DNA of 25,454 bases from Candidatus Cardinium sp. cBcalN2 (GTDB lineage: Bacteria > Bacteroidota > Bacteroidia > Cytophagales > Amoebophilaceae): contig NZ_JAACGD010000081.1 in assembly GCF_022810445.1 (NCBI RefSeq), positions 1 to 25,454 of the forward strand. The letters run 5' to 3'. A model generated the notes under the pieces. That model worked only from the letters and a program-made list of their open reading frames with translations. It was not told the DNA's origin and did no database searches. Made by a program: the position numbers and the translations under genes. Positions 6,852 through 16,952 of the stretch are shown here, piece by piece (the first letter of the stretch is position 1; each line of letters begins with the position of its first letter).

Positions 6852-6859
6852 TAAATTTG
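6852..6859 (+). promoter_or_regulatory. Possible internal -7 element for rpoBC
   Basis: TAAATTTG matches TAnnTTTG and lies between the rplL terminator and the rpoB start at 6906. The only TTG upstream (6835-6837) is 14 bases away, too close for a standard -33 element. This is therefore a weak candidate for an internal promoter that would restore transcription after the attenuator. Confidence 0.35.
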
Positions 6860-6905
6860 TAGCACTTTCGTAAAGAAAAAACAATCTAGTAAACAAAATT
6901 GCCAT

Positions 6906-9900
6906 ATGCCTTCTGCTGAAGCCCCTGCAAACTATACTGATTTGCTTGAAATCCAGTTAAAATCTTTTAGAGATTTTTTTCAGCTGGGTGTTAGTCCAGA
7001 AAATAGAATAAGTGAAGGCCTCTACAAGGTTTTTATGGAGCACTTTCCTATTGAAGATTCTAAACGGAACTACATTCTGGAGTTTATTGATTATAACCTA
7101 GAACTTCCTCAATATACTCCTAGAGAGTGTATTGAACGTGGTTTGACCTATGATGTGCCTTTAAAAGCAAAGTTACGCTTGTTGCAAAATGATGAACATA
7201 CTGGAAAGTACGAAGGCGTTGAGCAAGAAGTTTTTTTGGGTAATGTTCCCTATATGACCGATCAAGGCTCCTTTATTTTAAGTGGTGTCGAGCGTGTGGT
7301 TGTTTCTCAAGTGCATAAATCATCTGGTATTTTCTTTTTTCAGAATAAACACATTAGTGGGTCCAATGTTTACTCTGCTAAAGTGGTTCCTGCCAAAGGT
7401 GTTTGGATTGAGTTTTCAGTTGATATCAACTCGGTAATGTATGTCTATCTAGATAGGAAAAAGAAAATTCCTATTACCACCATGTTGCGTGCCATTGGCT
7501 ATAGCAGTGATAAAGATATCTTAGATATATTTGGTCTTGCAGATGAAGTAGAAGCAAGTAGAGCTGTTTTATCGCAACATATAGGTCGTAAACTAGCGGC
7601 GCGGGTTTTAAAAAGTTGGGTAGAAGAGTTTATAGATGAGGAAACTGGTGAATCTTATCCATTCACAAGGTATGAAGTGCTTGTGGAACGTAATACGCCA
7701 TTGGATGAATCCATTATAGAGGTCATTTTAGCTTCCGATGTGTCTTCTGTTATATTACATAAATCAGACGCAACTTATTCCGACTATCACCTTGTTTACA
7801 ATACTTTTGGCAAAGACAATACCAATGATACCAAGGAGGCCATAGATCAAATTTACCGCCAGTTGCGTAACGCAGACGCACCTGATGAGCAAACTGCTCG
7901 TGAAACCGTAGAAAGCCTTTTTTTTAGTAGTAAGCGCTATACCTTGGGTGAAGTAGGTCGTTATAGGATCAATAAAAAATTAAACCTAGATGTTCCAGTA
8001 AAAACTTGTGTATTAACACAAGAGGATATTATACAAATTATTCATTACCTGATCAGGGTAGTTAATGGTAAAGCAGAAGTAGATGATATTGACCACTTAA
8101 GCAATCGCCGCGTGCGTTCGGTTGGGGAACAACTTTTTACCCAATTTGGTGTAGGGCTTTCTCGTTTGGCTAGAACCATCCGGGAGCGAATTAATATTAG
8201 AGATAATGAGCTATTTAAACCTGCAGATCTCATTAACGCACGTACCCTTTCTTCTGTGATCAATTCTTTCTTTGGTATTAATCCGCTTTCTCAGCTGATT
8301 GATCAAGTCAATCCATTGGCCGAGATTACCCATAAACGTCGTGTGTCTGCCTTAGGGCCTGGTGGTCTTTCTAGAGATCGTGCTGGTTTTGAGGTTCGTG
8401 ACGTCCACTACTCCCATTATGGTAGGTTGTGTACGATTGAAACACCCGAAGGTATGAACATTGGTTTGATTTCTTCACTTTGTATGTATGCACGTGTCAA
8501 CAATATGGGCTTTATCGAGACCCCTTATAGGCAGGTAGCCAATGGAAAAGTTGATCTGACGGGTGAGATCTGTTACCTAAGTGCCGCAGAAGAAGAATCT
8601 GCTAATTTTGCCCCTGCTAGTGTACGGTTAGATTCAAATGGCCAGATCCTAGATAGCCGTGTTAAAGTTCGAAGTGGAGATGAATATCCTTTAGTAAAGC
8701 CAGAGCAGGTGAATTACATGGATATTTCCAGTAGTCAAATTGCTTCGGTTGCTGCTTCTTTGATTCCATTTTTGGAGCATAATGATGCCAGTCGTGCCTT
8801 GATGGGTTCTAACATGCAGCGTCAGGCTGTCCCGCTGATCCGACCAGATATCCCTATTGTTTGCACGGGTGTAGAAAAACGAGTGGCTAAAGAGTTTAGA
8901 GGTTTACCTACTGCAGCGGGTAGTGGTTTGGTCACCTATGTGGATAGTAGAAAAATTGTAGTTCAGTATGACCGTTCAGAAGAAGAAACACTCGTTGCAT
9001 TTAATGAAGCTTCTGTAACCTATTCCATGGATAAGTTCAGGGGTACCAATCGCAGTACTTGTATTAACCTGTCTCCCATTGTTTCTAAAGGCAGTCGTGT
9101 AGAAAAAGGGCAAGTGCTTTGTGAAGGCTATGCTACTAAAAATTCAGAACTTGCACTAGGTAAAAATTTAAAAGTTGCTTTCTTATCTTGGAAAGGTTAC
9201 ACCTTTGAAGATGGTATTGTGATTTCTGAACGTATTGTTCGAGACGATGTTTTTACCTCTATTCATATCAAAGAATTTATTCTTGAGGTAAAAGATACCA
9301 AATTTGGTGCAGAAGAGTTGACCAATGAAATCCCTAATGTTAGTGAAGAAGCCATTGCCAAGTTAGACCTGGATGGTATTGTTAAAGTAGGTACAGAAGT
9401 TAAAGAAGGGGATATCTTAATTGGTAAAATTACCCCTAAAGGAGAGATAGATGTTACACCAGAAGCTAGGCTATTGAAAGCCATTTTTGGTGATAAAGCA
9501 GGTGATGTAAAAAATACTTCTTTAAGGGTCCCATCTGGTATGGAAGGTACTGTCATCGATACTAAAATTTTTTCTAGCCCTGAAAGAAGTAAAGAAAGTA
9601 AAGAAAAAGTTAAAAAAGAACTGGAATTTTTAAAGAAAGCGCATGCCAAGCATTTAGTCAAATTGCGTGACGTAGCCATTAAAAAGCTCTCTGTTGTTTT
9701 AGATGGCGTGACCACTAACGGTATTTATCATCAATTTGGGGATGAAATTATTCCTGAAGGCATTAAACTTACCGCTTCATTGATTACTGAGAAGCTTTTT
9801 CCTCCTAAGAATATTTACCGTGATGAGTCTCTTTATAATGTTCCAGCAGAAGCCAATCTAATAGGTGATCTTATCCCCAGTAATTGGACAGCTGATTCAG

Positions 9901-10745
9901 CTAAAAATGATCTAGTACAACGGATTGTAGCTAACTATGTTAAAGAATGTACCGAGTCTGTTGTACGTTTTAAGCGTGAAAGGTTTACACTAGAAGCGGG
10001 CGATGGGCTACCTAAGGGCGTAGTAAAGATTGCTAAGGTCTATATTGCAGAAAAAAGAAAGCTTAAGGTTGGTGACAAAATGTCTGGAAGACATGGTAAT
10101 AAAGGTATTGTTTGTAAGATCGTACCTCAAGAAGATATGCCATTCTTAGCAGACGGTACACCCGTAGATGTTGTATTGAGTCCATTAGGCTTGCCTTCTC
10201 GTATGAACTTAGGTCAATTATATGAAACTGTTCTGGGGTGGGCTGGTCATGCATTAGGTAAGCGTTATACTAATCCCATTTTTGAGGGTATGACCTTAGA
10301 CGATATCTCCAATGAGTTGGATCTGGCTGGCTTACCTGCTTTTGGTAAAACAACGGTTTATGATGGAGGAACCGGCATGCCATTTAACCAAAAAGTTACG
10401 GTTGGCGTAGTCTATCTGCTCAAGCTGGCCCATTTGGTAGATGATAAAATGCACGCTCGTTCTACAGGTCCTTACTCTTTGATTACCCAGCAACCATTAG
10501 GTGGTAAAGCCCAATTTGGTGGACAAAGATTTGGTGAAATGGAAGTATGGGCCTTGGAAGCATATGGTGCTGCCTACACCTTACAAGAAATGCTCAACAC
10601 CAAATCAGATGATGTAGTGGGTAGATCTAAAGCCTATGAAGCCATTGTGAAAGGTAATAATATTCCAAAACCCAATTTATCTGAGTCTTTTAATGTATTG
10701 ATTCATGAATTAAGAGGACTAGGCCTTGAAATTACACTTGTATGA
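6906..10745 (+). CDS. rpoB: DNA-directed RNA polymerase subunit beta
   Basis: This 1279-residue catalytic subunit of RNA polymerase lines the DNA channel and rifamycin pocket. Clear motifs are the rif region with THKRR(V)SALGPGGLSRDRAGFEV near residues 475-500, IETPEG, GDKMSGRHGNKG near 1055 and the C-terminal FGGQRFGEMEVWALEAYGA. From the ATG at 6906 the N-terminus begins directly with MPSAEAPANYTDLLEIQLKS and lacks about 15-20 residues found before this point in many Bacteroidota RpoB proteins. The frame stays open upstream to 6855 but has no ATG, GTG or TTG. Compared with usual sequences the rif pocket shows LSQLIDQVN and TPEGMN, where LSQFMDQ(N/T)N and TPEGPN are common. rpoC follows after 40 bases. 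Confidence 0.98.
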   Translation: MPSAEAPANYTDLLEIQLKSFRDFFQLGVSPENRISEGLYKVFMEHFPIEDSKRNYILEFIDYNLELPQYTPRECIERGLTYDVPLKAKLRLLQNDEHTGKYEGVEQEVFLGNVPYMTDQGSFILSGVERVVVSQVHKSSGIFFFQNKHISGSNVYSAKVVPAKGVWIEFSVDINSVMYVYLDRKKKIPITTMLRAIGYSSDKDILDIFGLADEVEASRAVLSQHIGRKLAARVLKSWVEEFIDEETGESYPFTRYEVLVERNTPLDESIIEVILASDVSSVILHKSDATYSDYHLVYNTFGKDNTNDTKEAIDQIYRQLRNADAPDEQTARETVESLFFSSKRYTLGEVGRYRINKKLNLDVPVKTCVLTQEDIIQIIHYLIRVVNGKAEVDDIDHLSNRRVRSVGEQLFTQFGVGLSRLARTIRERINIRDNELFKPADLINARTLSSVINSFFGINPLSQLIDQVNPLAEITHKRRVSALGPGGLSRDRAGFEVRDVHYSHYGRLCTIETPEGMNIGLISSLCMYARVNNMGFIETPYRQVANGKVDLTGEICYLSAAEEESANFAPASVRLDSNGQILDSRVKVRSGDEYPLVKPEQVNYMDISSSQIASVAASLIPFLEHNDASRALMGSNMQRQAVPLIRPDIPIVCTGVEKRVAKEFRGLPTAAGSGLVTYVDSRKIVVQYDRSEEETLVAFNEASVTYSMDKFRGTNRSTCINLSPIVSKGSRVEKGQVLCEGYATKNSELALGKNLKVAFLSWKGYTFEDGIVISERIVRDDVFTSIHIKEFILEVKDTKFGAEELTNEIPNVSEEAIAKLDLDGIVKVGTEVKEGDILIGKITPKGEIDVTPEARLLKAIFGDKAGDVKNTSLRVPSGMEGTVIDTKIFSSPERSKESKEKVKKELEFLKKAHAKHLVKLRDVAIKKLSVVLDGVTTNGIYHQFGDEIIPEGIKLTASLITEKLFPPKNIYRDESLYNVPAEANLIGDLIPSNWTADSAKNDLVQRIVANYVKECTESVVRFKRERFTLEAGDGLPKGVVKIAKVYIAEKRKLKVGDKMSGRHGNKGIVCKIVPQEDMPFLADGTPVDVVLSPLGLPSRMNLGQLYETVLGWAGHALGKRYTNPIFEGMTLDDISNELDLAGLPAFGKTTVYDGGTGMPFNQKVTVGVVYLLKLAHLVDDKMHARSTGPYSLITQQPLGGKAQFGGQRFGEMEVWALEAYGAAYTLQEMLNTKSDDVVGRSKAYEAIVKGNNIPKPNLSESFNVLIHELRGLGLEITLV

Positions 10746-10785
10746 TCATCCCTTCTTTATCTAAATCGCGTAGCAAGTTAACCAT

Positions 10786-13700
10786 ATGAAATTCAAAAAA
10801 AATAGGGCACAATCTGCTAAATTTTCTGGTATCGTTGCCAGTCTTTCCTCTCCAGAGGTTATTTTATCCCGTTCATCAGGAGAAGTCACTTTGCCAGAAA
10901 CGATTAATTATAGAACCCACAAACCTGAAACCAAAGGATTATTTTGTGAGCGCATATTTGGCCCTATAAAAGATTGGGAGTGTCATTGTGGTAAGTATAA
11001 AGGCATTCGCTACAAAGGCATTGTGTGCGATAGATGTGGTGTTGAAATTACAGAAAAAAAGCAGCGTAGAGAACGAGTAGGTCACATCGAGTTGGTGGTT
11101 CCCGTGACCCATATTTGGTACTTTAGAGTGTTACCTAGTAAAATTAGTTATTTGCTGGGTATACCTACTAAAAAAGTAGAACAGATTGTCTACTATGAGC
11201 GTTATGTAGTGCTTCAACCGGGCATCAAACAACAAGATGGTGTAGCCCCTATGGATCTGCTCTCTGAGGATGAATATCTGGATATTTTAGATCAGTTGCC
11301 TCCAGAAAATCAATTATTGAGCAACTCAGATCCTAATAAATTTATAGCTTTAATTGGCTCAGAAGCTATTGAATCTATTCTAAAAAAACTTGATTTAGAA
11401 AAGCTTTCGATTGATTTAAGAGAACAGTTACTTACTGATGCTTCTCAACAACGGCGCTTGGAAGTGGTCAAAAGACTAAAAATTGTAGAGGGTTTCAGAG
11501 ATGTACATAAAAAAGTAGAAAATCGTCCAGAATGGATGGTTATGCGCATATTGCCCGTTATTCCGCCGGAGTTACGTCCTCTTTTTTCTTTAGGAGGCGG
11601 TAAATTTGCGACCTCTGATTTAAATGATCTTTATCGAAGAGTGATTATTAGAAATAATAGACTCAAGAGGCTCTTAGATATTAAGGCCCCTCAGATCATC
11701 ATACGCAACGAGATGCGTATGTTGCAGGAGGCAGTAGATTCTTTATTTGATAATTCCCGTAAGGTAAATTCAGTGGCTTCAGAGGGTGTTCGGCCATTGA
11801 AATCCTTGTCTGATATGTTAAAAGGTAAGCAAGGTCGTTTTAGGCAGAATTTGCTCGGTAAGCGCGTGGATTATTCCGGTAGATCGGTTATTGTCGTAGG
11901 GCCTGAGTTGCGATTGCATGAGTGTGGACTACCCAAAGAGATGGCAGTTGAACTATTTATGCCTTTTATCATCCGTAGGCTGATAGAGCGTGGTGTAGCA
12001 GAAACTGTAAAAGTGGCCAAGCGATTAATAGAAGAAAAAGATCCTGTTATTTGGGATGTATTAGAGAATGTACTTAAAGGTCATCCTGTATTGCTCAACC
12101 GAGCACCTACCCTGCACCGATTGGGTATACAAGCATTTCAGCCTAAGTTGATTGAAGGTAAAGCCATTCAGTTACATCCTTTAGTTTGTACCGCCTTCAA
12201 TGCCGACTTTGATGGCGATCAAATGGCTGTTCACGTTCCGCTTGGTCAAGAAGCCATTGCCGAAGCCTCCTTACTCATGTTAGCCTCTTACAATGTATTG
12301 AACCCTTCTAATGGTGTTCCTATTACCATTCCATCCCGTGATATGATTTTGGGATTGCATTATCTAACCAAAGGTAGACGCGGTACACCCACTGATCCTG
12401 TGTTAGGAGAAGGTATGCGTTTTTATGCACCTGAGGAAGTCTTGATTGCATTGGCTCATGATAAGGTAGCTAAGCATGCTTATATTCATCTTCGCCTTCC
12501 GTCCGCGCGTCCAGATGGAACCATTGCATATAAAGTAGTAGAGACTACGGTTGGTAGAGTAGTATTCAATGAATATTGTCCGGCCGGTATGGATTTTGTC
12601 AATGAAACACTTAATGTGCGCAACATGCAGCGCATTGTAACCGATATGTACAGTCAGTTTGGTACGGTGGTTACTGTTGAATTCTTAGATAACATTAAAG
12701 CATTAGGGTTTAATACTGCTTTTAAAGCAGGAATGACTATTGGGCTAGATGATGTCAAGATACCAGCTAATAAACATCAACTGATTGCCCAAGCCACTAC
12801 AGAGGTAGAGTCTATTTGGAGTAATTATATGTTGGGCTTAATAACCGATAATGAGCGATATAATCAAGTCATTGACGTTTGGACCAGAACCAATACCCGT
12901 ATTACTAATCAGCTTATGGAACAGTTGGAGCGAGACCAAGACGCCTTTAACTCCGTTTATATGATGATGATTTCTGGCGCAAGAGGTTCTCGTGAACAAG
13001 TTCGTCAGTTAGGTGGTATGAAAGGATTGATCGGTAGGCCTCAAAAAAGTACACAAGGAGCTGTGGGAGAAATTATTGAACATCCTATTATTTCTAACTT
13101 CCAAGAGGGGTTAAATGTGATTGAGTATTTTATTGCTACTCACGGTGCTCGAAAAGGTTTGGCTGATACTGCCTTAAAGACAGCAGATGCAGGCTATCTG
13201 ACCAGAAGGTTGGTAGACGTAGCACAAGACTTAACAGTCGTTGAAGCAGACTGTGGCACCCTTAAGGGCATTAATGTAACCGCTGTGAAAGTTGAAAATA
13301 GGGTAGTGGAATCACTCTCAGAACGTATTTTGGGTCGTGTCGTAGTGGAGGATCTTTTGGATCCCCAAACTGGATCCCTATTAGTTGCACGTGGACATGT
13401 TATTGATGAGCAAATAGCTGTTCATATCGAGTCGGCTGGCCTAGAAGGCGTATTGGTACGCTCCGTTTTGACATGTGATTTGTCTCAAGGAGTATGTGTA
13501 AAATGTTATGGCCGCAACTTGGCCACAGGCAATATGGTATCCGTTGGCGAAGCAGTTGGCGTAATTGCTGCCCAGTCTATTGGGCAGCCTGGTACACAGC
13601 TTACCATGAGAACCTTCCACGTAGGTGGTATTGCCTCTAATGTTACCGTTGATGCTAAGGTTAAAGCAAAGTATGCAGGTGTTGTGAATTTTGAAGACCT

Positions 13701-15081
13701 GATTATTACCAGCTATGTAGATGCCAATGGAGAGACCGTAGAAGTCGTTATGAGTCGTTCTTCGGAACTCCAAATTTTAGATGGAGATACAAGAAAAGTA
13801 TTAACCAGTACCCATTTACCATATGGTGCCCATCTTAAAGTAAAAAACAATCAAGCCGTAAGCTATGACCAAGAACTTTACCATTGGGATCCTTATAACG
13901 TTGTGTTATTGGCTACTCAAAATGGAGTAGTTAATTTCTTAGGACTTGAGGAGGGTGTTACCTATCAGGAGGAGTTTGATGAACAAACGGGTCGTAAAGC
14001 CAAGGTAATGATTGAGTCTAGGGATAAGACTAAGCATCCAAGTATTGTCTTATCTGATGATGCAGGTGTAACCATTGCTTCTTATACCCTTCCTGTTAAA
14101 GCACAGCTTGCAGTAGAAATAGGTGATAAGGTCCATAAAGGGGAAGTATTGGCTAGAGTGCCTCGTATCATTAATCAATCTAGGGATATTACCGGTGGTT
14201 TGCCTCGTGTAGTCGAACTTTTTGAGGCTAGAAAACCTGCCAATACCGCTTTTATCAGTGAGTTAAGTGGTGTGGTAACCTATGGTGGCATTAAGCGAGG
14301 TAATAGAGAGGTTTTCATTGAATCTAAGGAAGGTATACAGGTCAAATATATGATCCCATTGTCTAAACACATTTTGGTTCAAGACAACGATTATGTGAAA
14401 GTAGGGGAGGTGATCACAGATGGTGCGGTAGCTGCTGCTGACCTTTTGGTGACAAAAGGACCACTGGTTGCACAAGAATATATCATGAATGAGCTACAAA
14501 ATGTGTACCGTTTACAAGGTGAGAAAATCAATAACAAACATATTGAAATCATCATCAAGCAGATGATGCGTAAGGTAGAAGTACTCGATCCAGGCGATAC
14601 CACGATGTTACATGGGCAAGTTATTGATAAGGTTAAATTCTTTGAAGAGAATGATAGAATTCGGGATAAGTCTATTGTAGTATCCCCTGGAGATTCTAAG
14701 TTATTTAAACAAGGGCAATTTGTTGTTTCTAGTAGGTTGCAACAAGAGAATGATAAACTGAAGCAGCAAGGATTAGTGCCTGTAGAAGCCAAACCAGTAG
14801 AACTAGCTGTTGCGCAGCCGAAGTTGCAAGGTATTACACAAATCTCCTTGGCTACAGAGAGTTTCTTATCGGCAGCTTCTTTCCAAGAAACTGCTAAAGT
14901 ACTCAGTGATGCGGGTATTAGTGCTAAGTATGATAGGTTAAAAGGATTGAAGGAAAATATTATTGTAGGTCATTTGATTCCTGCTGGAACCGGTATGCGC
15001 CGTTATGAGAAGTTGGTGGTAACACCTAAAAAAGAGTACGATGCGTTAGTTGCTGCTAAATCAAGTGCAAAGGTATTGTAA
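10786..15081 (+). CDS. rpoC: DNA-directed RNA polymerase subunit beta'
   Basis: This 1431-residue subunit carries the polymerase active site. [10 protein letters not shown] near residue 472 holds the three Mg-binding aspartates. The N-terminal zinc ribbon has Cys 66, 68, 81 and 84, and the second zinc site has Cys at about 823, 897, 904 and 907. The bridge-helix/trigger-loop region is recognisable from [19 protein letters not shown] and from [15 protein letters not shown]. Length matches Bacteroidota RpoC. It ends the superoperon, and a T-rich imperfect hairpin plus a repeat copy follow. Confidence 0.98.
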   Translation: MKFKKNRAQSAKFSGIVASLSSPEVILSRSSGEVTLPETINYRTHKPETKGLFCERIFGPIKDWECHCGKYKGIRYKGIVCDRCGVEITEKKQRRERVGHIELVVPVTHIWYFRVLPSKISYLLGIPTKKVEQIVYYERYVVLQPGIKQQDGVAPMDLLSEDEYLDILDQLPPENQLLSNSDPNKFIALIGSEAIESILKKLDLEKLSIDLREQLLTDASQQRRLEVVKRLKIVEGFRDVHKKVENRPEWMVMRILPVIPPELRPLFSLGGGKFATSDLNDLYRRVIIRNNRLKRLLDIKAPQIIIRNEMRMLQEAVDSLFDNSRKVNSVASEGVRPLKSLSDMLKGKQGRFRQNLLGKRVDYSGRSVIVVGPELRLHECGLPKEMAVELFMPFIIRRLIERGVAETVKVAKRLIEEKDPVIWDVLENVLKGHPVLLNRAPTLHRLGIQAFQPKLIEGKAIQLHPLVCTAFNADFDGDQMAVHVPLGQEAIAEASLLMLASYNVLNPSNGVPITIPSRDMILGLHYLTKGRRGTPTDPVLGEGMRFYAPEEVLIALAHDKVAKHAYIHLRLPSARPDGTIAYKVVETTVGRVVFNEYCPAGMDFVNETLNVRNMQRIVTDMYSQFGTVVTVEFLDNIKALGFNTAFKAGMTIGLDDVKIPANKHQLIAQATTEVESIWSNYMLGLITDNERYNQVIDVWTRTNTRITNQLMEQLERDQDAFNSVYMMMISGARGSREQVRQLGGMKGLIGRPQKSTQGAVGEIIEHPIISNFQEGLNVIEYFIATHGARKGLADTALKTADAGYLTRRLVDVAQDLTVVEADCGTLKGINVTAVKVENRVVESLSERILGRVVVEDLLDPQTGSLLVARGHVIDEQIAVHIESAGLEGVLVRSVLTCDLSQGVCVKCYGRNLATGNMVSVGEAVGVIAAQSIGQPGTQLTMRTFHVGGIASNVTVDAKVKAKYAGVVNFEDLIITSYVDANGETVEVVMSRSSELQILDGDTRKVLTSTHLPYGAHLKVKNNQAVSYDQELYHWDPYNVVLLATQNGVVNFLGLEEGVTYQEEFDEQTGRKAKVMIESRDKTKHPSIVLSDDAGVTIASYTLPVKAQLAVEIGDKVHKGEVLARVPRIINQSRDITGGLPRVVELFEARKPANTAFISELSGVVTYGGIKRGNREVFIESKEGIQVKYMIPLSKHILVQDNDYVKVGEVITDGAVAAADLLVTKGPLVAQEYIMNELQNVYRLQGEKINNKHIEIIIKQMMRKVEVLDPGDTTMLHGQVIDKVKFFEENDRIRDKSIVVSPGDSKLFKQGQFVVSSRLQQENDKLKQQGLVPVEAKPVELAVAQPKLQGITQISLATESFLSAASFQETAKVLSDAGISAKYDRLKGLKENIIVGHLIPAGTGMRRYEKLVVTPKKEYDALVAAKSSAKVL

Positions 15082-15085
15082 CCTT

Positions 15086-15117
15086 ACCTTTTTCTTAATA
15101 AGAAGTAAAAAAGGCTC
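15086..15117 (+). terminator. Weak T-rich hairpin after rpoC
   Basis: CCTTTTTCTT (near 15087-15096) can pair with the A/G-rich AAGAAGTAAAAAAGG that follows, with a small bulge and a short AATA loop. It lies directly after the rpoC stop codon and could end the operon transcript. The stem is imperfect and AT-rich, and no clean U-run follows. Confidence 0.35.
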
Positions 15118-15127
15118 CTCTAAAAAG

Positions 15128-15211
15128 TTGTGATCAACAAGCCAGTCAACTGCGCTTTTTCCGGCTATACGATCTCCTTGCAGTAAATGTTTACCATGCG
15201 CTTGCTTGTTG
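15128..15211 (+). repeat. Intergenic repeat copy C with an 8-bp inverted repeat
   Basis: TTGTGATCAACAAGC (15128-15142) differs at only two positions from TTGCGATCAGCAAGC after recQ (25409-25423). Its CAACAAGC (15135-15142) is mirrored by GCTTGTTG (15204-15211), enclosing about 60 bases. The match to the other copies is limited to this block; the later TTACAGCTG and GAAAAACAG blocks are not recognisable. It could be a diverged family member or a partial one. Confidence 0.4.
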
Positions 15212-15276
15212 TATTATTGCGCTAAACAGCCTCTTTTATAGTAAGTAAAAATTGTGATATAAATGCCTTGTGTTTT

Positions 15277-16023
15277 ATGCATCTAAAGGGAAAAAAAATA
15301 TTGATTACAGGAGGGTCAAGAGGTATTGGCAAGGCCATTGCACTTAAGTTAGCAGAAGCAGGTGGCGATATTGTCTTTACCTATTGCGGTTCTGATTTGG
15401 CAACGGTACGAGCCACAGAAGTGGCATTACAAGCTTTTGATGTGAAGGTGCAGGCCGTATGCGCAGATGCCTCTGATTTTGATGCTACCCATAAAGTAGT
15501 AGCAGATATGGTAGCGACATTTGGTGGATTGGATGTATTGATCAATAATGCCGGTATCACTAAAGACAACTTACTATTGCGGATGCCCGAAGTAGATTGG
15601 GATGCGGTATTAAGTGTAAATTTAAAATCTGTTTTCAATACAGTTAAGGCATCCATGAAAACCTTTCTCAAGCAACGCAGTGGTTCTATCATTAATATAG
15701 CTTCTATTGTAGGCATTAGTGGGCATGCTGGACAAGCCAATTATGCTGCCTCCAAAGCTGGTATGATTGGTTTTACTAAATCGATTGCTTTAGAACTAGG
15801 CAGTAGAAATATACGTGCCAATGTTATTGCACCTGGTTTTATAGCAACTGCCATGACCGACCAACTAGATTCGACGCTTCAACAAGCATGGAGCGAAAAG
15901 ATTCCACTTAAGCGAATAGGGCTTGCAGCAGATGTGGCTAATTGTGCTCTGTTTTTAGCTTCCGATGCATCGAGCTATATTACAGGTCAAGTCATTCAAG
16001 TAGATGGTGGGTTGCTTACATAG
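15277..16023 (+). CDS. fabG: 3-oxoacyl-[acyl-carrier-protein] reductase
   Basis: This NADPH-dependent enzyme reduces 3-oxoacyl-ACP to 3-hydroxyacyl-ACP in type II fatty-acid synthesis. From the ATG at 15277 it has 248 residues, matching the family. The TTG at 15268 would add only three residues. The cofactor motif TGGSRGIG is at 11-18, NNAG at 90-93, and the catalytic Ser 143, Tyr 156 and Lys 160 (YAASK) are all present. The C-terminus with ITGQVIQVDGG is typical. Its 3' end overlaps convergent fabD by 8 bases. Confidence 0.95.
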   Translation: MHLKGKKILITGGSRGIGKAIALKLAEAGGDIVFTYCGSDLATVRATEVALQAFDVKVQAVCADASDFDATHKVVADMVATFGGLDVLINNAGITKDNLLLRMPEVDWDAVLSVNLKSVFNTVKASMKTFLKQRSGSIINIASIVGISGHAGQANYAASKAGMIGFTKSIALELGSRNIRANVIAPGFIATAMTDQLDSTLQQAWSEKIPLKRIGLAADVANCALFLASDASSYITGQVIQVDGGLLT

Positions 16024-16891
16024 CCCTAGTTGATAGATCAGGGGCTATTTTTCGAGCTAATCCTTGTAGAACCGTTCCTGGGCCACACTCAATAAATTCT
16101 ATAATCCCATCTTTTATCATCTGCTTAATGGTTTGGGTCCAATAAATAGGGGCTACCAGCTGTTGGACTAGATTTTTTTTGATGATTTGGGGATCGGTAA
16201 CAGGCAACCCTGTAACATTTTGGTAGATTGGACAGATGCCTTTAGTAAAAGGAATGGCTGCAACTGCTTCCGCAAAACTTTCCTGCGCATGGGTCATAAG
16301 TGGTGAGTGAAAGCCTCCTGCTACTTGTAGGGGTATTACTTTCCGGGCACCTGCTTGGCGTAAGGTTGCTGTGGCTAGAGCTACACCAGCTTGACTTCCA
16401 GAGATAACCAATTGTCCAGGGCAATTGTAATTGGCGGGAACTACTATTTCTGCTGTAATCTCTTCACAAATTGCTTCTACTACCTTATCCTTTAGACCCA
16501 GTACAGCAGCCATTGTACCTGGAAAAAGCGTACAAGCTTTTTGCATCGCTCTGGATCGAACCCCTACCAAATGTAAGCCATCTTCAAAGGTGATCACTTT
16601 GTTGGCTACTAGGGCGGCTATTTCACCTAAAGAATGACCGGCCACAGCGGCTGGATGAAAGTCATCATTTATACGAGCAGTAATAACGGCATGTAAAAAG
16701 ATGGCAGGTTGAGCCACAATCGTTTGTTTTAAGCTTTCCTGATCACCTTCTAACATGATTTTTGTAAGCGCCATGCCTAAAATCCGATCAGCTGTTGCAA
16801 ACATGGCACGTGCTTGGCTGCTATGGCTATAAAGTATTTGGCCCATCCCTACATATTGACTGCCTTGACCAGGAAATAAATAACTTTTCAT
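16016..16891 (-). CDS. fabD: Malonyl-CoA:ACP transacylase
   Basis: This 291-residue enzyme transfers malonyl groups from CoA to acyl carrier protein, supplying the elongation steps of fatty-acid synthesis. FPGQGSQ is at residues 6-12. GHSLGE at 85-90 carries the nucleophile Ser 87, Arg 112 lies in the substrate-binding segment, and the catalytic His 195 is in GGFHSPLM. Length is near the usual 300. It is downstream of trhO on the same strand (gap 61 bases) and may share its transcript. Its stop region overlaps fabG tail to tail. Confidence 0.96.
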   Translation of the reverse strand: MKSYLFPGQGSQYVGMGQILYSHSSQARAMFATADRILGMALTKIMLEGDQESLKQTIVAQPAIFLHAVITARINDDFHPAAVAGHSLGEIAALVANKVITFEDGLHLVGVRSRAMQKACTLFPGTMAAVLGLKDKVVEAICEEITAEIVVPANYNCPGQLVISGSQAGVALATATLRQAGARKVIPLQVAGGFHSPLMTHAQESFAEAVAAIPFTKGICPIYQNVTGLPVTDPQIIKKNLVQQLVAPIYWTQTIKQMIKDGIIEFIECGPGTVLQGLARKIAPDLSTRAM

Positions 16892-16911
16892 TGATACCTA
16901 AACTTGATTTC

Positions 16912-16946
16912 TTATCCACTCTTTTATCAATGAAAAAGTGAGATAA
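16912..16946. repeat. Imperfect hairpin between trhO and fabD
   Basis: TTATC-CACT-C-TTTT can pair with AAAA-A-GTGA-GATAA around a short loop, with one bulge and one mismatch. It lies just downstream of the trhO stop on the minus strand. It lacks a U-run on that side, so it may be an mRNA processing or weak attenuation structure. Confidence 0.3.
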
Positions 16947-16952
16947 AGAGCC

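Noticed and set aside
6357..6905. Minus-strand reading frame of 182 residues across rplL and its downstream hairpin
   Set aside because: It mirrors the well-conserved rplL in the opposite strand and has Ser/Ala-rich composition typical of a shadow frame.
9263..9715. Minus-strand 150-residue frame inside rpoB
   Set aside because: It lies fully within rpoB and has no recognisable domain.
14391..14792. Minus-strand frame inside rpoC with a Cys/Ser-rich translation
   Set aside because: It lies fully inside rpoC; its composition reflects the complement of rpoC codons.
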